A stretch of DNA of 64,000 bases from Novosphingobium sp. PhB165 (GCF_004341845.1 NZ_SLVB01000005.1:310001-374000); one strand, 5' to 3'; positions 44,850 through 53,729 are shown, counted from the first letter of the stretch. Program-made: numbers and translations. Notes: generated by a model from the letters alone, not told the origin.

Positions 44850-46352
44850 CATCTTCAGGGTGGCGGTGGGCGTTGCGGCCGACGTGTCGGTAACGGTGCC
44901 CGAGGTCGTGCCCGAGGTCGTACCGGCACCGGCGCTGACGATCGCACCGGCCGCCTGATCGAGCGAATAGGCATGGACATAGTCGATCGAATAAGTGCCG
45001 GTCATGCCCGCTGTCGGAGCGCCGGCCCAGCTGCCGCCCACTGCCAGGTTGAGCAGCATGTACATCGGCTTGTTCATGTCGGCGGGGGTGGCCTCCTGGC
45101 CCACTTCCACACCGTCGATATAGAACGTCAGGTGGTCCTTGTCCCACAGCACGCCGTACTTGTGGAAGTCGGTGGTGGCAGTGGGAACCTCAATGACGTC
45201 GTGCGTATAGGTCGTGCTGCCGGTGGCCTTGGAGACAGAGCTCATCCACAGCGACGTGGGGTCGCGGCCCAGCTGTTCGAACACGTCAAGCTCGGGCGGC
45301 CACGAACCGTCTTCGGGCAGCAGCCAGAACGCGGGCCACAGTCCTTGCCCGGCGGGGAGCTTGGCGTTTACTTCAAAATAACCATAAAGCTGCGAAAAAC
45401 TGTCGTGCGTGGTCAGCAGTCCCGAAGACCAGTCGTAACCCCACATCGAATTGGACTGTGCATCGGTCACCGGCGCCGCCGTGATGTCGAGCACGCCGTT
45501 GTGCACATTGAAGGGATTGAGCCCGAGCGAAGTGCTGCTGGTGCCCTTGAAGTCCGGATCGACATAGAGCTGCTTTTCGCCGTTCGAGGTCAGCGTATAC
45601 TTGGCCAGACCCGAATAGCTGAAGCTGGTGCTCCACAATCCACCGGCCGACTTCAGCGAAAGATTGTTGAACTCGTCGTCGAAGGTCATCTTCATCTTGC
45701 TGGTATCGATCTGCAACTGGAAGTCGTTGGCCGTGAAGTCGCTGACCGAGTGGTTGCGGAAGATCAGGCCTTCGCCGCTGGCCAGCGAGAGCTTCACGTC
45801 ACTGCCGACCTGGGTGAGCAGGGACTTGACCTGCGAGAATGAGGTGAGGCCGAAACCGTCGAGACGCACGGTGTCCACGCCGTTCTGGAAATCGGTGATG
45901 ACATCGGTGCCGCCGCCCTTGGCCATGACGAAAACGTCGTCGCCATCGCCGCCGACCAACACGTCATTGCCGCCCATGCCGTTCAGCGTCTGGTGCCCGG
46001 CCTGGCCGATCAGCACGTTGTCGAGCGAGTTGCCGATGCCGGTGGTGTTGGTGAGCGAGAGCGACAGGATCTCGACATTGTCGGGCAGCACGTAGCTCAC
46101 CGTCGACCGGACCATGTCGGTGCCGCCATTCGCAAGTTCGGTCACGGTGCTGGTCTTGTTGTAGACCTGATAGGTGTCGTCGCCGAGCCCGCCGGCCATC
46201 GTGTCGCTGCCGTCGTTGCCGAAGAACCAGTCGTTCTTGATCGAACCGGTCAGAACGTCGGCGCCGGTGGTGCCATAGATCGAGGCGTTGCTGGCAGCCT
46301 GCGTGCCAATAGTCACTCCGAAGGCGTTCACATAAGAGGTCTGAATAGCCAT
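43464..46352 (-). CDS. Secreted RTX glycanase (GH16 with RTX repeats)
   Basis: 962 residues, no signal peptide, as expected for type I secretion. Order: N-terminal RTX block (~20-190), GH16 domain (~240-480) with the ExDxxE site in PPELDVFEQLGRD and LLNLAVGGSWAG, a Ser/Thr/Gly linker, then two ~222-residue copies of an RTX module (GTDGADSLTGVGG...; GTDGADSLSGVGG...) and a C-terminus ending FGFFG. The design recalls ExsH of rhizobia, a succinoglycan-cleaving enzyme exported by PrsDE. The likely role is cleavage of the polysaccharide made by this locus outside the cell. The ATG at 46352 has GGGAA upstream. The exporter candidates are at 29.3-32.6 kb. Confidence 0.92.
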   Translation of the reverse strand: MAIQTSYVNAFGVTIGTQAASNASIYGTTGADVLTGSIKNDWFFGNDGSDTMAGGLGDDTYQVYNKTSTVTELANGGTDMVRSTVSYVLPDNVEILSLSLTNTTGIGNSLDNVLIGQAGHQTLNGMGGNDVLVGGDGDDVFVMAKGGGTDVITDFQNGVDTVRLDGFGLTSFSQVKSLLTQVGSDVKLSLASGEGLIFRNHSVSDFTANDFQLQIDTSKMKMTFDDEFNNLSLKSAGGLWSTSFSYSGLAKYTLTSNGEKQLYVDPDFKGTSSTSLGLNPFNVHNGVLDITAAPVTDAQSNSMWGYDWSSGLLTTHDSFSQLYGYFEVNAKLPAGQGLWPAFWLLPEDGSWPPELDVFEQLGRDPTSLWMSSVSKATGSTTYTHDVIEVPTATTDFHKYGVLWDKDHLTFYIDGVEVGQEATPADMNKPMYMLLNLAVGGSWAGAPTAGMTGTYSIDYVHAYSLDQAAGAIVSAGAGTTSGTTSGTVTDTSAATPTATLKMGTDGADSLTGVGGEFKLVGGLGNDYYRVDSAGDVVVEQLNEGTDTVCASINYTLTANVENLSLAGTTNINGTGNELANTLTGNAGNNVLYGLDGNDSLNGGAGDDVLVGGKGNDFMRGDAGNDTFLIDANDVDAGNKGVDRVYDFEGAGVAGGDMLRFEGFGAGSTLTLDASTYKNGTYLDGSGHNVFVYKLYDAATQHFETLHIASMSGAPLAAGDYTFADRPVVAAAAAPTTMLSHIGTDGADSLSGVGGEYKLVGGLGNDYYRVDSAGDVVVEQLNEGTDTVCASINYTLTANVENLSLAGTANINATGNELANTITGGTGNNVLSGLDGNDSLSGGAGDDVLIGGKGNDFMRGDAGNDTFLIAASDIDAGNKGSDKIYDFEGAGQAGGDTLHFEGFGAGSTFSLDTSTYKNGTYLDGSGHNVFVYKLFDTATQHFETVHVTSMSGLALSSDDFGFFG

Positions 46353-46907
46353 GATAATTTCCCGATCGAAGAGCCAGTGGCTCGGTGTGATCTGGAAAAT
46401 AGCGAGGCCGCTTAATTGAACTCGCAATCGACTTGGTTTCTGCCTCGGTAACAATTTTAACCTGATGAAAACGATAATAATGTGTTTCTTTATTTATAAG
46501 TATTATTTCGATATTATTTCCGTAAGTTATTGTTTTGATTGTTTGTATTTGTGAGCGGTAAAGGCATTCGCGCGCCCGAAAACACATGGCTTGCGCATTT
46601 GCGGCACTGTGATGGCCCGAATCCCGATTAGCCGCGCGGCAGCCATGTGGCAGGCTGACGGATCGCGGGAAGAGCTTGGAAACATGGGCTTTCGCAAACG
46701 ATCCGGCGCAGTCCACCGCGATTGGGGCGAACGGCCGCCGCCCCAAGGCAAGCGCGCGCCGGGCTTATTGTACAAAGGTACCATTTCGGACGCTGTGCAT
46801 GGGCGAAGGAGGCGGCGGCTGCATTGCGGCGCCCCGTTTTTGCCATAGGCTTCCCCCCGATAATCGCGCTGATTCGTGCGCTTCGAACCGACTTTGAGGG
46901 CTTCCCA
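46353..46907. other. AT-rich divergent region
   Basis: 555 bases between the RTX glycanase (leftward) and the sulfotransferase-like gene (rightward). The stretch 46440-46560 is markedly AT-rich and is the likely promoter area of the glycanase. The short frames at 46.6-46.9 kb on both strands lack ribosome sites and are not credible genes. Confidence 0.55.
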
Positions 46908-47924
46908 ATGGCGAGACATCCCGTTCCGGCCGAACTTGTTGATCTGGTCCTTCGCCCGGACGTGGATCCCTATGCGTTCGTGGCCATGGACGATTTCAGC
47001 ACGTCCGGATCAACGACGTGCGCAAGCGACGATCCAAGGATCGTGCACTGCCGGAATGATCTGGTTCCCTATGCTGTGGACTGGAAAAGGCGGCAGCTTC
47101 TCTTCACGGCCCACCCGGCAAGGGATTTCGCGCACGGCCATGCCTTTCTCTATCAGGCGCAGCGCGAGCAGGCGAAGCGCGGCGTGCTGCTGTCATTCGA
47201 TGCGCTTCCCGGCCTGTTTCCGGACTCGGGTGTTCGGCCGACTTTCCTATTCTCGATCGGTCGCTGCGGTTCGACGCTGGCGGCGGATCTGCTGGATGCG
47301 GTCGACATGGCAAGCGCGTCCGAGCCCGGCGTTTATGAGCAGTTCGTGGCCGGGCGCCGGATGGCGTGGTTGAACCGAAGCGACCGCGCCATAGTCCTGC
47401 GGGCGACGACCCGGGCACTGTCGGGCTTCCTGGGCGAACCCTTGGTGGTGAAGCTGCGCTCGCAATGTACGCTGGCGGCGCAGGAGATTGCCCGTGCCAC
47501 GCAGGGCCGCTGCGTGATGATCCTGCGCGCGCTGGAACCGTGGGCGATGTCGACCTATCGCGCCTTTGGCAAATGGCCGGACAACCGGCCCGATGAACTG
47601 GCATGGCGCTATGCAAAGGCCATCAAGGTCTTCCACGCGCTGGCACGGGAGGGGCATCGGCCGGAACTGGTGTGGTACGAGGATATGCTGCGCGATCTCT
47701 CGGTGCTTCTGCGGGCGGTGGCTGCCGGGCAGGACCTGTCCGAGGCGCAGAAGCAGGCGCTGGCGGCGACATATGGTCGCGATTCGCAGGAAGGGCTGAG
47801 CATCGGCCGGGCAGGCTCGCGCTCGACAATGTGCACGGATATCCTGAGCGAGTTCAGGCACCAGTGGGAAAGGCTGGCACCTTCCCGGTTGCTGGAGCGC
47901 TACGGGATCGCCGACCGGGTCTAG
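46908..47924 (+). CDS. Sulfotransferase-like P-loop protein
   Basis: 338 residues, cytosolic, no membrane helix. The segment PTFLFSIGRCGSTLAADLLDAVD resembles the 5'-phosphosulfate loop of sulfotransferases, and LVVKLRSQCTLAAQEIARATQGRCVMILRALEPWAMSTYRAF resembles the 3'-phosphate-binding region with its Arg-Ser pair. The end RDSQEGLSIGR...HQWERL fits the family C-terminus. PAPS-dependent sulfation of a sugar or lipid is plausible but not shown. The ATG at 46908 has GAGGG seven bases upstream. It converges with the acyltransferase gene, with a two-base gap. Confidence 0.72.
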   Translation: MARHPVPAELVDLVLRPDVDPYAFVAMDDFSTSGSTTCASDDPRIVHCRNDLVPYAVDWKRRQLLFTAHPARDFAHGHAFLYQAQREQAKRGVLLSFDALPGLFPDSGVRPTFLFSIGRCGSTLAADLLDAVDMASASEPGVYEQFVAGRRMAWLNRSDRAIVLRATTRALSGFLGEPLVVKLRSQCTLAAQEIARATQGRCVMILRALEPWAMSTYRAFGKWPDNRPDELAWRYAKAIKVFHALAREGHRPELVWYEDMLRDLSVLLRAVAAGQDLSEAQKQALAATYGRDSQEGLSIGRAGSRSTMCTDILSEFRHQWERLAPSRLLERYGIADRV

Positions 47925-47926
47925 CC

Positions 47927-49027
47927 TCAGGAAAGATCGGGCGGCAGCGCGGCCCGCCGCCTGAGCGGGAAAGACCAGGGCGCGGATAACGCGGCGACCC
48001 GATCCAGTCCGGACCGGAACGCACGTCGCAGGGGCGGGCTTGCCCCGCGCTGGAGCAAGGTGGCCAGTGCGAACATGGCGAGCGCGCTCAGCACCATGCA
48101 GGCTACGTCGGGCAGGGCGGTCAGCGTCTTGAGCCGGGCGATCAGGCTGAGCCCTGCCACCTGATGCACAAGATAAAGCTCATAGGAAATCCCGCCGAGA
48201 AACCCGAACGGCGGCAGCCTGAGCCGGGGATTGAAGCGTGCCAGCAGGAAGATTGCCACCGCCCCCAGCGCCAGCAGCCCCAGCGAGACGTAAGAGACCG
48301 CGCCATCATAGGCGATGGTATCGAAGCTCATCACGCAGGCGAAAATGCCGCTCGCGCCCAGCGCCGACGCCGGTCCCGGCTCACGCGCATTCATCGCGTA
48401 CCAAGCCGACATCCCGATCAGGAAAAAGCCGAGGTAGTGGGAGATCAGCAGTTTGTCCCCCACCCCCGGAATGACCTCAAACACCAGCGGACCCGCTACG
48501 CCTAGCGCCGCCAGCAAGACCCAGAAGCGCTCCTTCGCGGCGATGTAGCCGGCGAAGACGAAGGCATAGAACTTGGCCTCCACGGTCAGCGTCCAGAACG
48601 CACCATCCGTGTAATGCGCACCTAGCTCGGTCGGGACGAGTAACAGCGTCGTCAGCAGGTCCATGGGCGTGGAATGGAGTTGCCATGGGCCGAACAGGCG
48701 CGGGATCGCGCAGGCGCCGATCGCGGCGATCAGGAAGGCCGGATAGATGCGCAGGAACCGGCTCATGGCGAACCGGAACGCGGACCCGGCGCGCAGCACG
48801 CTCAAGGTGATGACGTAGCCGGAGATCATGAAAAACATGTGCACCCCGAAACCGCCGATGGCCCAATGGCGCGAGTAGGCGGCGTCGTAATGCAGGATGT
48901 CGTAGGGGAAATCGGGCGGGGCCCAGCGGATCGTGTAGTGGAACGCCATGACGCCCAGCACGAGCACCGCGCGCATCAGGTCGATGCCGTGATTCCGGCT
49001 GCTGTCATTGGCTCCGTTACGGTCCAT
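47927..49027 (-). CDS. Acyltransferase family 3 (OafA/ExoZ-like) membrane protein
   Basis: 366 residues with about ten membrane helices. The N-terminal motif GIDLMRAVLVLGVMAFHYT carries the conserved Arg and the catalytic His, and GGFGVHMFFMISGYVIT and FRFAMSRFLRIYPAFLIAAI follow as in OafA/ExoZ. It probably adds acetyl or succinyl groups to the lipid-linked oligosaccharide. The ATG at 49027 has GGGAT upstream; the longer frame upstream overlaps the divergent polymerase leader. It is divergent from the polymerase/ligase gene with an 82-base gap. Confidence 0.9.
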   Translation of the reverse strand: MDRNGANDSSRNHGIDLMRAVLVLGVMAFHYTIRWAPPDFPYDILHYDAAYSRHWAIGGFGVHMFFMISGYVITLSVLRAGSAFRFAMSRFLRIYPAFLIAAIGACAIPRLFGPWQLHSTPMDLLTTLLLVPTELGAHYTDGAFWTLTVEAKFYAFVFAGYIAAKERFWVLLAALGVAGPLVFEVIPGVGDKLLISHYLGFFLIGMSAWYAMNAREPGPASALGASGIFACVMSFDTIAYDGAVSYVSLGLLALGAVAIFLLARFNPRLRLPPFGFLGGISYELYLVHQVAGLSLIARLKTLTALPDVACMVLSALAMFALATLLQRGASPPLRRAFRSGLDRVAALSAPWSFPLRRRAALPPDLS

Positions 49028-49109
49028 TCCGAATCCCTGGCTCACTATCGGTGCTGTACGAGGTGGAGCAGCGCCGCATTGGTGGCGCAGCCCATTCACC
49101 CGGACGACC

Positions 49110-50400
49110 ATGAGCGCACTTCATCGCCCCGATCCCCGCACAGAGGTTAGCCGCGAAGACGCCGCGACCGCCAAGGCCATATCCTCCATTCTGGCGGCAC
49201 TTATCCTCTTCGTGCACCTTGGCAGTGCGCTGGGGCAGATGGTTCCGGAGGTGACGCTCGGCGCGTCGCTGACCATCCTCATGCTGCTTCGCAATCGCGT
49301 GGATGGCCGTGCTCTGCGTGGCGGCTGGTTGCTGGCATTTCCGGCACTCGCGCTTGCGTCCACCTTGTGGTCGGACATGCCCGGCATGACGTTCTACTAC
49401 GCGTCCCAGCTTACCATATCGCTGCTGGGCGCAGTGGCGGTCTGGCTGGCAGGAGATACGCGCGCATTTGTCCGGCAGCTTTTCGCGGCCTCGCTGGCGA
49501 TCTGTCTGGTGTCCATCGCCGGAGGGCAGACCGGCCCTTCGGCAACGGGCCCCGTGCTGGTGGGGATCACCGGCAGCAAGAACGCGATGGCGGCGGCGGG
49601 GCAATGCGTGCTGTTCTGCGGCGTGGCGCTGGCTCTCGATGCCCGCCAGCCGGTGGGCTGGAGACTGGCCGGGGCCGCCGCCTTGCCGCTGGGCGGATGG
49701 ATCGTGGCGATCACGCAGGCCGCGACGATCAAGATCCTGACGCTGGCGGCGCCTCTGCTCTGCATCGCGATCCGAATGTTGAGCGGATGCCCGGTGAAAA
49801 TCCGGCCGTTTCTGGCGGCCAGTCTGCTGTTCGCCACGCTGGCAGGCGCCTCGGTCGCCGGGAAAGTGGCGGAGACGGCGGAGGACTACACGCTCCAGAG
49901 CTTCAACAAGGACAAGGGGCTCACCGGCCGGACATATCTCTGGACGATCGCGCAGGGGAAGATCGCGGAGCGGCCATGGCAGGGGTACGGATACAAGGCC
50001 TTCTGGATGAGTGAGACAGCGGATTCGATCGGACTGCTGCGCTCCCAGCGCATTGCCGACGCGCGCACCTTCAGCCTTCACCAGACCTATCTGGAAGCCT
50101 GGCTGGACCCTTGGCGCAATGGGTCTGGCGATTGTGATCGGCATGCTGGGGACGGGGCTGGCAGCGGCGCTCTACCGCGCAGTGCGCTTGTGCGATGTGC
50201 CCAACATGTTTGTGGCGGGCTCACTGTTCAGTCTGGTCGTGCGCTCGTTTGGCGAGACGTTTTTCCAGCCTTTCTACGCCTATGGCACGATCGTCGTGGT
50301 GCTGATTGCCTTCGCGCTCTTCGGTACGAGCGAGGCGGTAGCACTGCCGCATCGCGAAGATCGCCGTTGGCGCCGCGCCTATCGGCAGGAGGCGGCGTAA
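49110..50400 (+). pseudogene. O-antigen ligase/polymerase (ExoQ/Wzy-like), frameshifted
   Basis: Would polymerise repeat units at the periplasmic face. The first frame from the ATG at 49110 gives ~330 residues of a multi-helix protein with the Wzy_C pattern GRTYLWTIAQGKIAERPWQGYGYKAFW, then turns into arginine-rich nonsense after AWLDP. The expected continuation (LGAMGLAIVIGMLGTGLAAALYR, ending RRWRRAYRQEAA at 50400) is in the +1 frame. Dropping one C from the CCC at 50108-50110 restores one reading frame of about 429 residues. Either a true mutation or a sequence error. This is the only polymerase/ligase candidate in the locus. Confidence 0.8.
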
Positions 50401-50407
50401 GGCGCTG

Positions 50408-51667
50408 TCAGAACGTCAGCAGCGTTCCGAAGCTGACCCGGTTCTCGCGATAGGTGTGATCCGGAGAATCGGAGCTGCGGTCTGCAAAACGGTATTGCAG
50501 ACGGAATGAGACGCGCCTGCTCAAAAGGAGCCGGGCCCCGGCCTCGGCCTGAATTTCGCGGTTGGATGGCGAGGGGCCGAGTGGCGCGATAGTCATATGC
50601 CGCGCCCCGGCCGAGAGGATCAGATTGCGGCGATATTCGTGATCCACCCCCAGGCCGAACTCGGTGACGCGGTTGCCCGCAATCGTGGTCGAGGCGGCTT
50701 CGTCCACGCGCTTGTCGGCGCTGAAGCGCAGCGAGGTGAGCGGGGTGACATTCCACAACAAGTCGGCCGCAAACGAGGGCCCCGAAGTGTTGCGCAACTG
50801 CGAAGACACGTAAGTCCGCCGCAAGTACCCGACGCGCGCCTCTCCGATCAGCAGGCTGGTCAATTCGAAACGCAGGCCGCCCTCCACGCGCAAGCCGTGC
50901 GAATCGCGGTCGATCGGGGAGGGTTGGCGTGGGTCATTGGCAGGGAGGGTGTAATCGATGCGATCGAACACGGCCCGCGCAATCGCGCGAATGCCGGGCC
51001 GGAACTCGTAGCCGATCAGAACATTGCCGGAGACACCGTTATTGTCGCGGTAGCGCTGCGAGAGGGTCGCGCCGTCGGTCATCGGCACATCGGCGAAGCG
51101 CCGCGCCGAAACCGCACCACCCGCACCCAGCGTCACGCGACCCACGGTGCGCTGCGCGGTCAGCGTAAAGCCGTAACCATTGAACCGCGAGGGCTCTGCG
51201 GCGCCGACCGGGCTGTTGAAACTGGTGCGCGGTTCGACCTCGCGGTCAGCAGTGGCAGTGGCGGCGATCCATGTATTGGCGGCGATGTCATAACGTCCGT
51301 CGAACCGCGCGCCGTAGCGCGAGGCATTCTCGGACGTCTCGCGGGCGTGAAAGGAGCGGTCGTAATGCGCCGCAAGGTCGAAGGCGTGGCGCGAAAAGGC
51401 GGATTGCAACGAGACTTTGGCCGAGACCCCGGCGTCGATGTCGGAGCGGCGGTGATCGGGCGTGGCAAGCACGTTGTCGGTCGCCTCGGCGGCAAGGCCG
51501 AATTCCGGGTAGACGAAGAAAGAGCCGATCCGCCCGCCGATGGGCGCATATTCGGGACGAGGCCGGTCTGAGACGCCGGTGCCTTCCGCCACGGCAACGG
51601 TTTGCGCGAATGCCGGGGATGCGGGCACCAGAAGCGCGAAGATACCCAGCCAGCGCCGTTGCGTCAT
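50408..51667 (-). CDS. Outer-membrane beta-barrel protein (BBP2 type) of the EPS locus
   Basis: 419 residues with a signal peptide (…VPASPAFA, then QTVAV). The rest is a run of alternating strands with aromatic ends (GSFFVYPEFGLAAEATDNVLATPD, FDLAAHYDRSFHARET...), ending in VSFGTLLTF with a terminal Phe, typical of BamA-assembled barrels. The DNVLATP segment matches BBP2/VpsM-like proteins found in exopolysaccharide loci. It may form the outer-membrane pore that the truncated OPX protein lacks. The ATG at 51667 has GGA eight bases upstream. It converges with the polymerase gene. Confidence 0.85.
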   Translation of the reverse strand: MTQRRWLGIFALLVPASPAFAQTVAVAEGTGVSDRPRPEYAPIGGRIGSFFVYPEFGLAAEATDNVLATPDHRRSDIDAGVSAKVSLQSAFSRHAFDLAAHYDRSFHARETSENASRYGARFDGRYDIAANTWIAATATADREVEPRTSFNSPVGAAEPSRFNGYGFTLTAQRTVGRVTLGAGGAVSARRFADVPMTDGATLSQRYRDNNGVSGNVLIGYEFRPGIRAIARAVFDRIDYTLPANDPRQPSPIDRDSHGLRVEGGLRFELTSLLIGEARVGYLRRTYVSSQLRNTSGPSFAADLLWNVTPLTSLRFSADKRVDEAASTTIAGNRVTEFGLGVDHEYRRNLILSAGARHMTIAPLGPSPSNREIQAEAGARLLLSRRVSFRLQYRFADRSSDSPDHTYRENRVSFGTLLTF

Positions 51668-52070
51668 CAGTCGTTCCGATCACCATCAGGCCGCACGGGC
51701 CGCCCACGGTCCGCGTTCGCCTTCGGCGCTGCGCGGTCCCCCTGCGGCGGTGCATAAGCGCTGGTTCGGCGGGCGGTTACAGTTGAAGGATCGGAAACGC
51801 ATCTTTCCGTATCCATCCATGGCGAGCTCGCCCGCCAAGCTGCAGGCAATTGATCCAGAACGGATTGAAAACTCTCTGATTTGAACGAGTTATGGAGTTG
51901 TCGGGATGTCGTGATCGGCCGATAAGCCGGCGGGTGATGGCGGTGAGCACCTCACTTTAGAGCCATCGGATAGGGGAGTCTGCATTCGACATGGAGACGG
52001 GATGTAACCGGAATCCTGGCAGGCGAAGGGGCTCGATCGTGATCGCCGGCAAGGCTTTCGGCGTGACGCC
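51668..52070. other. Intergenic region upstream of the Rap1a-like gene
   Basis: 403 bases between divergent genes (barrel leftward, Rap1a/Tai-like rightward). It should hold the promoters of both. A moderately AT-rich patch lies at 51850-51910. No repeat, stem-loop or credible gene was seen. Confidence 0.5.
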
Positions 52071-52484
52071 ATGATCGGTTCGCGCATCCTGATCGCAGCT
52101 TTGACAGGCGCTCTTGCCGGAGCCCTTTGGATTTCACCCGCTATGGCCGATCCGCTCAAAGCAGCGGATGTATCAGCCGGGAACGGTGCCTCCATCGGCT
52201 TCATGACCGCAGGCCAACTGGCGGAGCAATGCCGGGAAGGCACGCCGTTTTCGGTCACCTATTGCCTCGCTTTCCTTGCCGGCGTGCACGATTCCATCCG
52301 CGCATACGAACAGTGGCTCGACCAGCGCGAGTTTTGCGCCCCGCGCGACGTCAAGCAGCGCGATCTCAGCAACGCATTCATGGCCTTCGTGGCGGCGCAT
52401 CCCCAATATCGTGACGGGCTGGCGTCCTCGGTGGCGGTGGTAGCGCTGAAGGAGGCATGGCCGTGTACGACGCCGGGCCATTGA
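52071..52484 (+). CDS. Rap1a/Tai-like small exported protein
   Basis: 137 residues with a signal peptide (…GALWISPAMA, then DPLKA). The mature part carries the Rap1a/Tai pattern: GFMTAGQLAEQCREG, SVTYCLAFLAGVHDSIRAYEQW, EFCAPRDVKQRDLSNAFMAFVAAHP and a final ALKEAWPC, with four cysteines able to form disulfides. Rap1a proteins neutralise peptidoglycan amidase effectors, but many relatives stand apart from toxin loci and are uncharacterised. It overlaps the SleB-type hydrolase gene by about 22 bases, so the two are co-expressed; the hydrolase may be its partner. Confidence 0.75.
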   Translation: MIGSRILIAALTGALAGALWISPAMADPLKAADVSAGNGASIGFMTAGQLAEQCREGTPFSVTYCLAFLAGVHDSIRAYEQWLDQREFCAPRDVKQRDLSNAFMAFVAAHPQYRDGLASSVAVVALKEAWPCTTPGH

Positions 52485-53518
52485 TTGCCGCGAGCGGGGA
52501 CGGCTCTTTGCGTGGGGAGCGCCCCCGTGGATCGCGCGTCACCGCTATACTGGCGGTCCTGTCGCTGGCCGCCGCGCTGGTTCTGGCGATGCTTGTCAGG
52601 ACCGGTTGGACCGAAACACCCGCGGCATCCACTCCGAAACCTGTAGCAAGCACCGTGTCCGCGCCCGTCCAGCGGTTCGATCCCGAGCGTCTGATCGCCG
52701 CCGATCCCGCGCAAGTGGAGGCGCTGACGCGGGCTCAGGCTCTGGCCGAGAATGCCGCTCGGCCGATCTCTGCACTGCCGAATCCCGCGGCCCCGGCGTT
52801 CGTACTCGTGTCGGACCGCTCGCCCGATTATCCCCGCGCGCTGGCCTGCATGACGGCGGCGATCTATTATGAAGCCGCTTACGAGCCGGTCGACGGCCAG
52901 CGCGCTGTGGCGCAAGTGGTGCTCAATCGGCTTCGCCACTCGCTCTATCCTCATTCGGTCTGCGGCGTGGTATTTCAGGGCGCGGAACGGTCCAGCGGAT
53001 GCCAGTTCACATTCACGTGCGACGGCTCGCTGATGCGTGCGCCGGTTCCGGCAGTCTGGGCGCGCGCGCGTGCGGTGGCGGCTCAGGCGCTTTCGGGTTT
53101 CGTGTTCGCCGATGTGGGCCTGTCCACGCACTATCACGCCAACTATGTCGTGCCCTATTGGGCCGGCGTGATGGTGAAGACCGCCGTGGTCGGCCAGCAG
53201 ACATTCTACAGGATGCCCGATGGTTACGGGCGCCCCCCGGCTTTCGTCTCCCGTTACGAGGAACATGAGCCTCAAGTCGCCTTCGGCATGGCGACAACGC
53301 TGGCGGACGTGGGCGGTCCGGCTGCCGGGCCGGAAACCGCGCTCGATGCGCGACCTGTCCTCGATAATTCAGGAGCGGCCGTCGCCCAAACCACGCCAGA
53401 CCCCGGCGGCGCGATGCGAACCGCTGATCTGCGGAAAAGCACACCCCGCTGGATCATGGGCATGGATGGCAATCGTTCTGCGTCTTCCTCAAGCATAGCC
53501 TATGAAACGATCAACTGA
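52463..53518 (+). CDS. SleB-type cell wall hydrolase
   Basis: Probable lytic enzyme of the Hydrolase_2 family acting on peptidoglycan in the periplasm. About 351 residues: a short cytosolic tail, one membrane helix (VTAILAVLSLAAALVLAMLV), a linker, and the catalytic domain with the conserved glutamate in MTAAIYYEAAYEPVDGQRAVAQVVLNR, HSVCGVVFQG and CQFTFTCDG. The GTG at 52463 is seven bases after AAGGAGG and is preferred to the ATG at 52457, which is only one base from it. It overlaps the Rap1a/Tai-like gene. Wall remodelling around the secretion or export complexes is a possible role. Confidence 0.87.
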   Translation: MYDAGPLIAASGDGSLRGERPRGSRVTAILAVLSLAAALVLAMLVRTGWTETPAASTPKPVASTVSAPVQRFDPERLIAADPAQVEALTRAQALAENAARPISALPNPAAPAFVLVSDRSPDYPRALACMTAAIYYEAAYEPVDGQRAVAQVVLNRLRHSLYPHSVCGVVFQGAERSSGCQFTFTCDGSLMRAPVPAVWARARAVAAQALSGFVFADVGLSTHYHANYVVPYWAGVMVKTAVVGQQTFYRMPDGYGRPPAFVSRYEEHEPQVAFGMATTLADVGGPAAGPETALDARPVLDNSGAAVAQTTPDPGGAMRTADLRKSTPRWIMGMDGNRSASSSSIAYETIN

Positions 53519-53729
53519 TTGATCGGTTTTGAAGCGAACGTTTCTTGCCGAACCTGCCGGGATGGCTGATGCATCCCACCAGTGGATCGCAAAGAGCGAT
53601 CTTCATTCGATATTTTCTCCGGATTGAGCGGCCGGGCATGTGCCACGGGTACGGGTAGTTCCCGCCCTCGCGGAGTCATGCCCACGGCTCGCGTCCAGCC
53701 GTGTGACTTTCGAGGGGGAAGTGACGATC

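Noticed and set aside
43362..45842. 826-residue rightward open frame
   Set aside because: Antisense of the RTX glycanase; its apparent repeats mirror the RTX repeats on the other strand.
49008..50453. 481-residue frame read as an intact gene
   Set aside because: The last ~110 residues are nonsense overlapping the convergent barrel gene, while the real C-terminus is in the +1 frame; treated as a frameshifted gene.
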